Source of the DNA: Bacteroidia bacterium
Lineage (GTDB): Bacteria; Bacteroidota; Bacteroidia; Bacteroidales; Rikenellaceae
Assembly (NCBI GenBank): GCA_025999315.1
Contig: BNXD01000048.1
Coordinates: 1 to 11,306 of the forward strand
Direction: 5' to 3'
DNA: 11,306 bases
Shown: positions 1 through 6,796 of the stretch, in pieces
Layout: every line of letters begins with the position of its first letter
How positions within the stretch are numbered: position 1 is the first letter of the stretch
Position numbers and translations under genes: made by a program
The notes under the pieces: model-generated
What the model was told of the DNA's origin: nothing
What the model saw: only the letters and a program-made list of their open reading frames with translations
Database searches by the model: none

Positions 1-282
1 ACCCTGAGCGAAGCCCTTTTCATGTCACCCTGAACGAAGTGAAGGGTCTCGGCAATGTTGTTAAATCGATCATTTTTGAGATACTTCGACTTCGCTCCAT
101 TTCATTCCGCTACGCTCAGCATGACATATTATGAGTTCGGCTTTTATGTCATGTCACCCTGAGCGAAGCCCTTTTCATGTCACCCTGAACGAAGTGAAGG
201 GTCTCGGCAATGTTGTTAAATCGATCATTTTTGAGATACTTCGACTTCGCTCCATTTCATTCCGCTACGCTCAGCATGACAT
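1..282 (+). repeat. Two direct copies of a 155-bp unit carrying a 106-bp element with inverted ends
   Basis: Bases 1-127 recur without a mismatch at 156-282. Inside each copy lies a 106-bp element (22-127 and 177-282) that begins ATGTCACCCTGAACG and ends CGCTCAGCATGACAT; these ends are imperfect inverted repeats of each other (12 of 15 positions pair). The spacer at 128-176 contains GAGTTCGGCTTTTATGTC. Element ends and spacer both reappear in reverse orientation at 9452-9813, so this is one dispersed family. It resembles the short REP/MITE-like intergenic repeats common in bacterial genomes. No transposase is encoded, and I cannot name the family. The window starts inside the array, so the true copy number is unknown. 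Confidence 0.9.
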
Positions 283-439
283 GGGCGGAGATGGTTGCTT
301 TCGGCTTCATCCTCGTCGCTCGGCAGAGTTGCGAGTAAACTCGCCTCTGCACTCGGTTTGTCGTTTGCGGGGCATAGTCCGCAAGCGGCTTCTGCTCCTG
401 CTTCGAGCGTCGTTTGCTTACTTTTTATAAAAAAGTAAC
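283..439. repeat. Hairpin-rich link between the two repeat blocks
   Basis: No credible gene. Three inverted repeats are visible. The first is GCAGAG (323-328)/CTCTGC (345-350) enclosing GCGAGT (331-336)/ACTCGC (339-344) around an AA loop. The second is TTGCGG (365-370)/CCGCAA (379-384). The third is TTACTTTTT (418-426)/AAAAAGTAA (430-438). The stretch around the first hairpin (about 291-350) has a diverged reverse-complement relative at about 9346-9402, so it belongs to the same dispersed family as the flanking elements. The last hairpin directly abuts the start of the 481-bp tandem repeat. Confidence 0.65.
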
Positions 440-1556
440 CGCCCCGCGCGCAGCGGTCTCAGAAGACTTTTGACGACGGACAAACTTAAGGTTAAAGCAA
501 AAGCGTTGCCTGTTTTTCGGCCTCGGAGAGGTCGGCAACCCGCTGCCGGGCGAGGGAATCGGCAGTTTTGACTGGCAAAACTGCAAGATGAAAATCGGTC
601 TTACTGTGCAAGACCGACAGCCCGCAGCCGCCTCCGCCGTCTGCGGGCTGCAAAAAGCAACCATAATAAGTTCGTCCGTTCGGAGAGCGCAACAATACTT
701 TCCAGATCGCCTCGAAGAGGCGATGCAACCCCGGCATTGAGCGACGGGCGGTTCAAAATTGGCGCAGGGCTGAGCGAGGGGCGACGCCACTTGTTTGACG
801 ACGTTAGGCCCCAAGTGGGGACTAAAAGGAGGAGGTTTGGCGTCGCAGCGAGGACCAAGACAATTTAGCCCGTCGCTCACCGCCGGGCGGTTTTTTGCTC
901 TTTTTGGCGGCAAAAAGAGCCGCCCCGCGCGTAGCGGAACTCAGAAGACTTTTGACAACAGACAAACTTAAGGTTAAAGCAAAAGCGTTGCCTGTTTTTC
1001 GGCCTCGGAGAGGTCGGCAACCCGCTGCCGGGCGAGGGAATCGGCAGTTTTGACAGGCAAAACTGCAAGATGAAAATTGGTCTTGCTGTGCAAGACCGAC
1101 AGCCCGTAGCCGCCTCCGCCGTCTGCGGGCTGCAAAAAGCAACCATAATAAGTTCGTCCGTTCGGAGAGCGCAACAATACTTTCCAGATCGCCTCGAAGA
1201 GGCGACGCAACCCCGGCATTGAGCGCCGGGCGGTTCAAAAATTGGCGCAGGTCCGAGCGAAGAGCGACGCCACTTGTTTGACGACGTTAGGCCCCAAGTG
1301 GGGACTAAAAGGAGGAGGTTTGGCGTCGCAGCGAGGACCAAGGCAATTTAGCCCGTCGCTCACCGCCGGGCGGTTTTTTGCTCTTTTTGGCGGCAAAAAG
1401 AGCCGCCCCGCGCGCAGCGGTCTCAGAAGACTTTTGACAACAGACAAACTTAAGGTTAAAGCAAAAGCGTTGCCTGTTTTTCGGCCTCGGAGAGGTCGGC
1501 AACCCGCTGCCGGGCGAGGGAATCGGCAGTTTTGACAGGCAAAACTGCAAGATGAA
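440..1556. repeat. 481/483-bp tandem direct repeat, 2.3 copies, highly palindromic, no gene
   Basis: Copies lie at 440-920 (481 bp), 921-1403 (483 bp) and 1404-1556 (153 bp, truncated). They differ by scattered substitutions and small indels. Each full unit holds about ten inverted repeats. In copy 1 these include GCAGTTTTG (562-570)/CAAAACTGC (576-584), TCGGTCTT (595-602)/AAGACCGA (610-617), CAGCCCGCAG (618-627)/CTGCGGGCTG (641-650) and ATCGCCTC (706-713)/GAGGCGAT (717-724). Three more are nested: GAGCGACGGGC (739-749)/GCCCGTCGCTC (868-878) encloses GCGACGCC (781-788)/GGCGTCGC (839-846), which encloses CCACTTG (787-793)/CAAGTGG (812-818). GCTCTTTTTG/CAAAAAGAGC (897-920) closes the unit. Open frames here (up to 162 codons on the minus strand) look like repeat by-products. 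Function unknown: a structured RNA, a non-autonomous element or simple repeat DNA are all possible. Confidence 0.9.
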
Positions 1557-1718
1557 TCTAATATGGGAAGTGTTGTCATTGCGGCTCGCACAACTCTGCA
1601 CACCCGCAGCCACACTTTGCGTTTTTTGGGCGCTTTTTGGGCCGGGCGAAACGCCCCGCTTGGTTATTGCATTGACGGTTTCACACCCAAAGTTCGGGAC
1701 AATAAAGATATAATACTC
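1557..1718 (+). other. Non-coding leader between repeat block and transpeptidase-like gene
   Basis: This 162-bp stretch is not part of the repeat. It contains a small perfect hairpin, GGGCG (1644-1648) AAA CGCCC (1652-1656). An AT-rich segment (1701-1715) just before the ATG includes a TATAAT-like string at 1709-1714. I see no TAnnTTTG motif of the Bacteroidota type, so the promoter of the next gene is not placed. Confidence 0.4.
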
Positions 1719-2348
1719 ATGAACCCCAAACGCAAACGTCGAATACTCAGAATATTGTTAGTGGCGGTGGCCTCGTTGGCGATGGCCGTTGTCATCCTCA
1801 GATGCAGCAACGCTCGGGCGCACCGAAACTCCCTGCCCACATTGCACGACCGGGCGACGGAGGCGTTGGGGTTTTGCCGCGCGCAGGGCCTCAATACGGA
1901 CTATTGCATACTGGTCGATTTTGGCATCCACTCGGGACGCAACCGCCTGTTTGTGTGGGATTTTGCAAGGGACACCATCTTCTGTTCCAGTCTGTGCGCC
2001 CACGGCTACGGCATGAGTAGCACCACCTCCGTGCCCGTGTTCAGCAACGAGCCGGGCAGCTACTGCTCCTCGCAGGGGCGATACCGCATCGGCGCGCGCT
2101 CTTACAGCAAATGGGGCATCAACATCCACTACAAGCTCCACGGCCTAGACGCCACCAACGACAACGCCTTCCGTCGCTATGTGGTGCTGCACTCCTACGG
2201 CCCCGTGCCCGAGACCGAGATATTTCCGCTGCACCTGCCTCTGGGCTACAGCCAGGGCTGCCCGGTGGTGAGCAATGAGGTCATGCGGCGCATCGACACA
2301 CTGCTGCAAAAAGCATCGCCGCCGCTGCTTTTGTGGATTTATCGTTGA
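1719..2348 (+). CDS. Murein L,D-transpeptidase catalytic-domain protein (YkuD_2-like)
   Basis: A 209-residue protein. A basic start (MNPKRKRR) precedes one hydrophobic segment (about 9-28), suggesting a signal anchor with the rest outside the inner membrane. The only nearby Cys (29) follows Arg, so it is a poor lipobox. The body matches my knowledge of the YkuD_2 family: AHGYG near 94-98, FSNEPGSYCSSQG at 108-120, His158 in VVLHSYG, and the SQGCP motif at 178-182 with Cys181 as the expected catalytic thiol. Such proteins are thought to act on peptidoglycan stem peptides (3-3 cross-linking or protein anchoring); activity here is inferred. The ATG at 1719 is preferred over an upstream in-frame ATG at 1563, because the extra 52 residues are not signal-like and would push the membrane segment inside. 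The next gene starts 26 bp downstream on the same strand. Confidence 0.85.
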   Translation: MNPKRKRRILRILLVAVASLAMAVVILRCSNARAHRNSLPTLHDRATEALGFCRAQGLNTDYCILVDFGIHSGRNRLFVWDFARDTIFCSSLCAHGYGMSSTTSVPVFSNEPGSYCSSQGRYRIGARSYSKWGINIHYKLHGLDATNDNAFRRYVVLHSYGPVPETEIFPLHLPLGYSQGCPVVSNEVMRRIDTLLQKASPPLLLWIYR

Positions 2349-2363
2349 TTTTACATATCTTTG
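2330..2363 (+). promoter_or_regulatory. Bacteroidota-type promoter before the phosphatase gene
   Basis: TATCTTTG at 2356-2363 is a perfect match to the Bacteroidota -7 consensus TAnnTTTG. A TTTG at 2330-2333 could be the -33 element, although the 22-bp gap is slightly longer than the usual 19-21. It overlaps the end of the transpeptidase-like gene. Initiation 5-7 bp after the motif would leave only a few bases before the ATG at 2375. It would also exclude the upstream ATG at 2333 as the phosphatase start. Confidence 0.5.
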
Positions 2364-2374
2364 TTAAATCAAAG

Positions 2375-2860
2375 ATGATGAAAAAGCGAATATTGTTTGT
2401 CTGCCTGGGGAATATCTGCCGCTCGCCGGCCGCCGAGGGCATCCTGCGCGAGATGGCGACACACGGCAGCCTCGCCGGACAGTTGGAGATCGATTCGGCG
2501 GGAACCTACGGCGGTCATGCAGGCGAGCTTCCCGATCCGCGCATGCGTGAGGCGGCCGCCCGGCGCGGCTATCGCCTCGAGAGTCGCTCGCGCAGGGTCA
2601 CCGAAGACGATTTCGACCGTTTCGACATGCTCATCGCCATGGACGACCCGGTCTATGAACGGTTGTACCGGCTGGCCCCGACGCGCGAGGCCGGCGCCAG
2701 GATATTTCGCATGACCGACTTCTGCCTCACCCGGCAGGCCGACCACATCCCCGACCCCTATTACGAAGGGATGCACGGTTTCGAGCGCGTGCTCGATCTG
2801 TTGGAGGATTGCTGCCGCGGGCTTGCCCGAGAATTGACCGAAAACACCCAAACCCCATAG
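2375..2860 (+). CDS. Low-molecular-weight protein tyrosine phosphatase
   Basis: A 161-residue cytoplasmic protein of the usual length for this family (about 150-165). The P-loop CX5R(S/T) is CLGNICRS, with nucleophile Cys10 and Arg16 near the N-terminus. SAGT (41-44) is the family's conserved strand motif. DPYY at 127-130 supplies the general acid Asp127. It should hydrolyse phosphotyrosine; in many bacteria the substrate is a capsule/exopolysaccharide tyrosine kinase, but no such kinase lies in the window. The related arsenate reductases share the fold, but the DPYY motif favours phosphatase. The ATG at 2375 (or the adjacent one at 2378) is chosen because the family begins only a few residues before the P-loop strand and a promoter motif lies just upstream. 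The stop is 3 bp before the creD-like start, so the two are probably cotranscribed. Confidence 0.93.
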   Translation: MMKKRILFVCLGNICRSPAAEGILREMATHGSLAGQLEIDSAGTYGGHAGELPDPRMREAAARRGYRLESRSRRVTEDDFDRFDMLIAMDDPVYERLYRLAPTREAGARIFRMTDFCLTRQADHIPDPYYEGMHGFERVLDLLEDCCRGLARELTENTQTP

Positions 2861-2863
2861 ATC

Positions 2864-4219
2864 ATGGACTACTATCCCGTCAAACCCAAAGAAAAATTTT
2901 CGCAGTCGATGGCCTTCAAGGGCATCATCATCGTCATCCTGACGTTGCTCATGCTGATCCCCGGGGCAATGATCCGCAGCCTGATCCGCGAGCGTCAGGA
3001 GCGCAGCGAGGAGAGCATCTCCCTGATCAACGCCAAGTGGAGCAAGGCGCAGAGCGTCATCGGCCCCGTCCTGTCGATCCCCTACACCACGACGGAAAAG
3101 GACGACAACAACCGCCTGCGCACCTACCACCGCGTGCTGAACATCGTTCCCGCCGAGCTCGACGTCAAAGCCCGCCTCTTCCCCGAGGAGCGTCATTACG
3201 GCATCTACAAAACCATCCTCTACAAGAGCGAGCAGGTGTTTGTGGGCAGTTTCGACAAGGTCGTGCTCTCGCAGCTGCCCCCGAACAACAGCTACAACCT
3301 GGCGGCGGCATCGATCCGAATAGGTTTGAGCGATCTGAGGGGCGTTGCCGACAACGTATCGTTCGATATGGGTGGCAGAAAGTTCACTGCCGAACCGGCA
3401 GGCAACAGCGACAACTTTCTGGGCGAGGTGTTGGTGATCAACCTTCGCGACGCAGGCCTGCTCACCTCCGACGACCGTCTGCCGTTCAGTTTCAACCTCG
3501 ACCTTAAGGGCAGCAGCAGCATCAGCTACCTGCCCGTGGCGCGCACCACCTCGGTCGAGATCGAGGGAGCGTGGCAAAACCCCGGTTTCACTGGCACCTA
3601 CACCCCAGACTATACGCTCGACGACAACAGCTTCGATGCCAAGTGGAAGATACTCAGCTTCAACCGACCGATCAGCGAATACTGGACCGACGACGACATC
3701 TCCTCCTATTGGGACTGCTATTTCGGGGTCAACCTGGTCAGCCCGGTCGATCACTACCAGCAGAACATGCGCTCGGCCAAGTATATGTTCATGTTTATCG
3801 CCCTGACCTTCGTGGCCATGTTCTTTGTTGAGGTGCTCACCCGTCGCAGGGTGCACCCGCTGCAATATATCCTTGTGGGCATCGCTCTGACGCTGTTCTA
3901 CAGCCTGCTGCTGTCGATCTCCGAGCAGCTGGGCTTCGCTCTGGCCTACCTGATCGCCTCGGCTGCCACGGTGGGGCTGATCGCCGCCTACATGGGTTCG
4001 GTGTTCAAGGGCCGCACCCCGACGCTGATCCTCGCGTTGATCCTTGCGCTGCTCTATCTCTACCTCTATGCGATCCTGCAACTCGAAGATTCTGCGCTGC
4101 TTGCCGGCAGCATCGGGCTGTTTGTGATCCTTGCGCTGATCATGTTCGTCTCGCGCAAAGTCAACTGGTATCACCAGAGCGACCCTGCCGACCCCGCCGC
4201 CGCGCCACAGGTGGAGTAG
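2864..4219 (+). CDS. creD: CreD-family inner membrane protein
   Basis: A 451-residue membrane protein of normal CreD length. One transmembrane segment (about 20-38) is followed by a large non-cytoplasmic domain (about 40-305). Five clustered segments follow (about 306-325, 334-352, 358-378, 387-405, 410-430). The stretch HPLQYILVGIALTLFYSLLL (331-350) followed by SISEQLGF is the hallmark of the family. In Enterobacteria CreD belongs to the CreBC regulon and is linked to envelope integrity and beta-lactam or colicin tolerance; its biochemical role is unknown. Here no CreBC pair or regulator is adjacent. It follows the phosphatase stop by 3 bp, with translational coupling likely, and the upstream transpeptidase-like gene gives a loose cell-envelope context. 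The tail is Pro/Ala-rich and cytoplasmic. Confidence 0.93.
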   Translation: MDYYPVKPKEKFSQSMAFKGIIIVILTLLMLIPGAMIRSLIRERQERSEESISLINAKWSKAQSVIGPVLSIPYTTTEKDDNNRLRTYHRVLNIVPAELDVKARLFPEERHYGIYKTILYKSEQVFVGSFDKVVLSQLPPNNSYNLAAASIRIGLSDLRGVADNVSFDMGGRKFTAEPAGNSDNFLGEVLVINLRDAGLLTSDDRLPFSFNLDLKGSSSISYLPVARTTSVEIEGAWQNPGFTGTYTPDYTLDDNSFDAKWKILSFNRPISEYWTDDDISSYWDCYFGVNLVSPVDHYQQNMRSAKYMFMFIALTFVAMFFVEVLTRRRVHPLQYILVGIALTLFYSLLLSISEQLGFALAYLIASAATVGLIAAYMGSVFKGRTPTLILALILALLYLYLYAILQLEDSALLAGSIGLFVILALIMFVSRKVNWYHQSDPADPAAAPQVE

Positions 4220-4236
4220 GCTCTCTGGAGACAAAT

Positions 4237-4280
4237 GAAAGTGGGGTTGAAAATCCGATCGGATTTTCAACCCCACTTTC
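4237..4280. terminator. Perfect 44-bp palindrome, probable bidirectional terminator
   Basis: The arms 4237-4256 and 4261-4280 are exact reverse complements around GATC, giving a 20-bp stem. After one T-G position the pairing continues for two more base pairs (4234-4235 with 4282-4283). It sits between the convergent ends of creD (4219) and def (4297), the expected place for a shared terminator. Neither side has a long U-tract, so termination is inferred from position and stem strength. Confidence 0.7.
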
Positions 4281-4296
4281 GTTCAACCGCCTCCGG

Positions 4297-4851
4297 CTAC
4301 CTGTTCTGCCGGGTTTTGTAGTCGGCTTTGTATTTGCCTTTGGACATCGACGAGAGCTTGCCCTGCAGCAGGGTCTTGCGCAGCGCCGAGAGCCGTTCGA
4401 CAAAGAGCGTCCCCTCGAGGTGGTCGATCTCGTGCTGGGCGATACGCGCCGCGAACCCCTCCAGCAGCTCGTCGTGGGGCGTCATCTGCTCGTCGAGATA
4501 GCGCACCCGCACCCATTCGGGCCGGTAGACATCCTCGTGAATGCCGGGCACCGAGAGACACCCCTCGTTCATAAGCACCTCGTCATCCGATGTTTCGTAA
4601 ATTTCGGGGTTGATCAGCACCCGCTTGCAATCTTTGAGCTTCTGATCGCCCTCGGCCGCGGCCGAAGCGTCGAGCACCACCAGCCGGATGTTGCGCCCGA
4701 TCTGCGGTGCGGCGAGCCCGACGCCGTCCGAGGCGTACATCGTCTCGAACATGTCGTCGACCAGTTGCGCCAGCTCGGGAAAATTTTCGCCGACGGGTTC
4801 GCTGGGCTTTTTGAGCGACGGGGTGCCGTAAACCAGAATGGGAAATGTCAT
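4297..4851 (-). CDS. def: Peptide deformylase
   Basis: A 184-residue enzyme that removes the N-formyl group from nascent proteins. All three family motifs are intact: GVGLAAPQ (43-50), EGCLS (96-100) with metal ligand Cys98, and HEIDH (140-144) with ligands His140/His144 and catalytic Glu141. The length is typical for Bacteroidota deformylases, with a basic tail after about 165. The ATG start places the conserved short N-terminus before the first helix. It begins 6 bp after the ruvX stop on the same strand, so it is probably the second gene of a ruvX-def operon. It ends facing creD across the long palindrome. Confidence 0.97.
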   Translation of the reverse strand: MTFPILVYGTPSLKKPSEPVGENFPELAQLVDDMFETMYASDGVGLAAPQIGRNIRLVVLDASAAAEGDQKLKDCKRVLINPEIYETSDDEVLMNEGCLSVPGIHEDVYRPEWVRVRYLDEQMTPHDELLEGFAARIAQHEIDHLEGTLFVERLSALRKTLLQGKLSSMSKGKYKADYKTRQNR

Positions 4852-4857
4852 GACCTT

Positions 4858-5271
4858 CTATTGTTTTGATTCCATGTAACTTTGCAGGATTATGGTGGCG
4901 CTTATGCGGTCGACCAGCGCCTTGTCGCGGCGTTTTTGTCGGCCGATGCCGCTCTCGATCATCGTGCGATGGGCCAACACCGAGGTGAAACGCTCGTCGC
5001 ACCACGCCATCGCGACCCCCGGAAACTCCCGCCCCAAGCGGTGCATGAGAGCCTCTGCGGCAGGGTAGCTTTGCGAGGGTTGACCGTTGAGCTGCAACGG
5101 TTTACCCACCACGATCGTCTCCACCTCGTTGTGCGCGAGATAATCTTTCAGATAGGGGATCAGCGTGGCCGTAGACACGGTGTCGAGCCCCCCGGCGATG
5201 AGCTTCAGGGGGTCGCTCACGGCGATCCCGGTGCGCCGGGCGCCGTAATCTATGGCCAGGATTCTTCCCAT
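4858..5271 (-). CDS. ruvX: RuvX/YqgF-family Holliday junction resolvase-like nuclease
   Basis: A 137-residue protein with the RNase H-like fold motifs of YqgF/RuvX: AIDYGARRTG (6-15, first catalytic Asp8), VGKPLQLNG (55-63), CDERFTS (91-97, acidic cluster), and VDRISATIILQ (120-130) with the final conserved Asp121. Family members are implicated in 16S rRNA 5'-end processing and in resolving branched DNA; which role applies here cannot be told from sequence. A start at 5301 is possible in frame, but its 10 extra residues are not conserved-looking and would overlap the promoter motif at 5289-5296. The ATG at 5271 puts MGRILAIDYG at the usual N-terminus. It is divergent from manA and followed closely by def. 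Confidence 0.95.
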   Translation of the reverse strand: MGRILAIDYGARRTGIAVSDPLKLIAGGLDTVSTATLIPYLKDYLAHNEVETIVVGKPLQLNGQPSQSYPAAEALMHRLGREFPGVAMAWCDERFTSVLAHRTMIESGIGRQKRRDKALVDRISATIILQSYMESKQ

Positions 5272-5288
5272 GGGACGATTTTGTGATG

Positions 5289-5296
5289 CAAAACTA
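5289..5296 (-). promoter_or_regulatory. -7 promoter motif for ruvX-def
   Basis: Read on the minus strand this is TAGTTTTG, a full match to TAnnTTTG, 17 bp before the ruvX ATG. A TTTG at 5325-5322 is about 25 bp upstream, longer than the usual -33 spacing, so the -33 element is uncertain. Confidence 0.5.
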
Positions 5297-5309
5297 CACA
5301 TTTATTTAT

Positions 5310-5317
5310 TAACTTTG
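5310..5317 (+). promoter_or_regulatory. -7 promoter motif for manA-dtd
   Basis: TAACTTTG fully matches TAnnTTTG and ends 19 bp before the manA ATG at 5337. The surrounding 5290-5335 is AT-rich compared with its GC-rich neighbours, as expected for a promoter. The nearest upstream TTTG (5280-5283) is 26 bp away, so the -33 element is weak or absent. Confidence 0.55.
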
Positions 5318-5336
5318 TGCGCAAATATCCAATAAG

Positions 5337-6308
5337 ATGCTTTATCCGTTGAAATTCAAACCCCTGCTCAAAGAGCGCATCTGGGGTGGCGACACGCTGC
5401 ACACGGCCATGGGCAAACGCCTGCCCGAAGGGGTGCCGATCGGCGAAAGTTGGGAAATATCGGCCGTTCCGGGCGACATTTCGGTGGTCGGCGGCGGCCG
5501 TCTGCGCGACAACAACCTGCGCGAGCTGATCGAGGTCTATATGGGCGAGCTGGTCGGCGAGAAGGTTTTCGAGCGTTACGGCCTCGATTTTCCGCTGCTT
5601 ATCAAGTTGATAGACGCCCAGGACGTGCTCTCGGTGCAGGTGCATCCCGGCGACGAGTTGGCCGCCTCGCGCCACGACTCGATGGGCAAGACCGAGATGT
5701 GGTATGTGGTCGACTGTGCGCCCGGCGCGTCGCTCTACGTGGGCTTCAAAAAGGGAGTTACCCGCGAGCACTACCTGCAGGCGGTGGCCGACGGACGACT
5801 GCCCGAGCTTCTGAACCGTGTGGAGGTGAAGCCCGGCGACGCCTGGTTCATCCCCGCCGGAGTGATCCACGCCATCGGCCGGGGCATCCTGATCGCCGAG
5901 ATACAGCAAACCTCCGACATCACCTACCGTGTCTACGATTGGGATCGTGTTGACGATCAGGGCAATTCCCGCCAGCTGCACACCGAGTTGGCCTTGGACG
6001 CCATCGACTTTGAGGCCGAGGGCGAGCTCAACGTTACGCGCCGCCCCGAGCCGGGCAAGGCGGTAACGCTGGTCGACTGCCCCTATTTCACCACCAACGT
6101 GATCGCCCTCGACGGGCGCATGGAGCGGGACTACTCGCGCCTCGATTCGTTCGTGATATATATCTGCATCGCAGGCAGTTTCACCATCACCGGCGTAGAC
6201 GGCTCCACCACGAAGGTCTCCCTGGGCGAGAGCGTGCTGCTGCCGGCCGAGGACAGCGAGGCGATCCTCGACGGCCAGGCCCGCCTGCTCGAGGTCTACA
6301 TCAAATGA
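5337..6308 (+). CDS. manA: Mannose-6-phosphate isomerase, class I
   Basis: A 323-residue cupin enzyme that interconverts fructose-6-phosphate and mannose-6-phosphate, feeding GDP-mannose/GDP-fucose and glycan synthesis. The zinc ligands of class I enzymes are visible: Gln101 and His103 in QVHPGDE, Glu120 in KTEMWYV, and His178 in [13 protein letters not shown] at 37-40 and YRVYDWDR at 198-204, with active-site Arg198, are also family signatures. The length matches the short bacterial form (about 310-325). The C-terminal third is the second cupin half, ending LLEVYIK. The start follows a promoter motif directly. Its stop overlaps the dtd start (ATGA at 6305-6308), so the two are translationally coupled, although their functions are unrelated. 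Confidence 0.96.
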   Translation: MLYPLKFKPLLKERIWGGDTLHTAMGKRLPEGVPIGESWEISAVPGDISVVGGGRLRDNNLRELIEVYMGELVGEKVFERYGLDFPLLIKLIDAQDVLSVQVHPGDELAASRHDSMGKTEMWYVVDCAPGASLYVGFKKGVTREHYLQAVADGRLPELLNRVEVKPGDAWFIPAGVIHAIGRGILIAEIQQTSDITYRVYDWDRVDDQGNSRQLHTELALDAIDFEAEGELNVTRRPEPGKAVTLVDCPYFTTNVIALDGRMERDYSRLDSFVIYICIAGSFTITGVDGSTTKVSLGESVLLPAEDSEAILDGQARLLEVYIK

Positions 6309-6757
6309 GGCTTCTTGTTCAGCGAGTTACCCGCGCATCGGTGAGCATCGGCGGGGCGGTGCACTCCTCGATCGACCGGGGGTTGCTGGTCTTTGTGGGC
6401 ATCGGCTACGACGATACGACGGAGGATGCTTCCTGGCTGGCGAGCAAGGCGGCCGGGCTGAGGATTTTTGACGACGAGGATGGGGTGATGAACCTCGATG
6501 TTCGTCAGATCGACGGCAGTGTGCTGGTGATCAGTCAGTTTACCTTGATGGCCATGACACGCAAAGGCAACCGGCCCTCATATGTCCGCGCTGCGGGCGA
6601 GCCGGTGGCGATGCCGCTGTACGAATATTTTCTGGGGGCGATGTCGCGGGAAGCGGGCGGACGGGTTGCCGCCGGGGTTTTCGGCGCCGACATGCAGGTG
6701 TCGCTGGTCAACGATGGCCCGGTCACCATCTGGATCGACTCCAAAAACCGTGAATGA
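6305..6757 (+). CDS. dtd: D-aminoacyl-tRNA deacylase
   Basis: A 150-residue protein of standard Dtd length. It begins [13 protein letters not shown] as in the family, carries SQFTL at 77-81, and ends with NDGPVT (136-141), containing the cross-subunit Gly-Pro that gives chiral selectivity. GNRPS (88-92) is also conserved. The homodimer hydrolyses D-amino acids (and Gly on tRNA-Ala) from mischarged tRNAs in the cytoplasm. The 4-bp overlap with manA indicates one transcript. A 112-bp gap with a repeat-derived hairpin separates it from the MazG-like gene. Confidence 0.97.
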   Translation: MRLLVQRVTRASVSIGGAVHSSIDRGLLVFVGIGYDDTTEDASWLASKAAGLRIFDDEDGVMNLDVRQIDGSVLVISQFTLMAMTRKGNRPSYVRAAGEPVAMPLYEYFLGAMSREAGGRVAAGVFGADMQVSLVNDGPVTIWIDSKNRE

Positions 6758-6796
6758 TCACCCACTGTCAGCAGACTACGAGAATGATGTTCGGGG

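Noticed and set aside
131..430. Plus-strand open frame of 99 codons
   Set aside because: It translates the dispersed repeat and the hairpin link; no domain or sensible start context.
481..1452. TAAGTTTG on the minus strand in each repeat copy (481-488, 963-970, 1445-1452) as a promoter
   Set aside because: It matches TAnnTTTG, but there is no TTTG at the right distance upstream, and several chance matches are expected in a window of this size.
440..1556. Retron msr/msd, plasmid iteron origin or similar known system
   Set aside because: No reverse transcriptase, replication initiator or other partner gene lies nearby; the repeat is reported only as an unexplained structured unit.
425..1615. 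Several overlapping open frames of 81-162 codons on the minus strand and one of 97 on the plus strand
   Set aside because: They repeat with the 481-bp unit, occur in several frames at once, are rich in Arg/Cys/Pro without a recognisable domain, and are explained by GC-rich palindromic DNA.
1672..1714. TTGACG and TATAAT before the transpeptidase-like gene as a sigma-70 promoter
   Set aside because: The spacing is 31 bp, far longer than the normal 16-18, and Bacteroidota use a different consensus.
2369..4276. Minus-strand open frame of 635 codons opposite the phosphatase and creD
   Set aside because: It is antisense to two clearly recognised genes; its His/Gln/Asp-rich composition is typical of a shadow frame in GC-rich DNA.
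5250..5981. Minus-strand open frame of 243 codons opposite manA
   Set aside because: Antisense shadow of manA and of the divergent promoter region.
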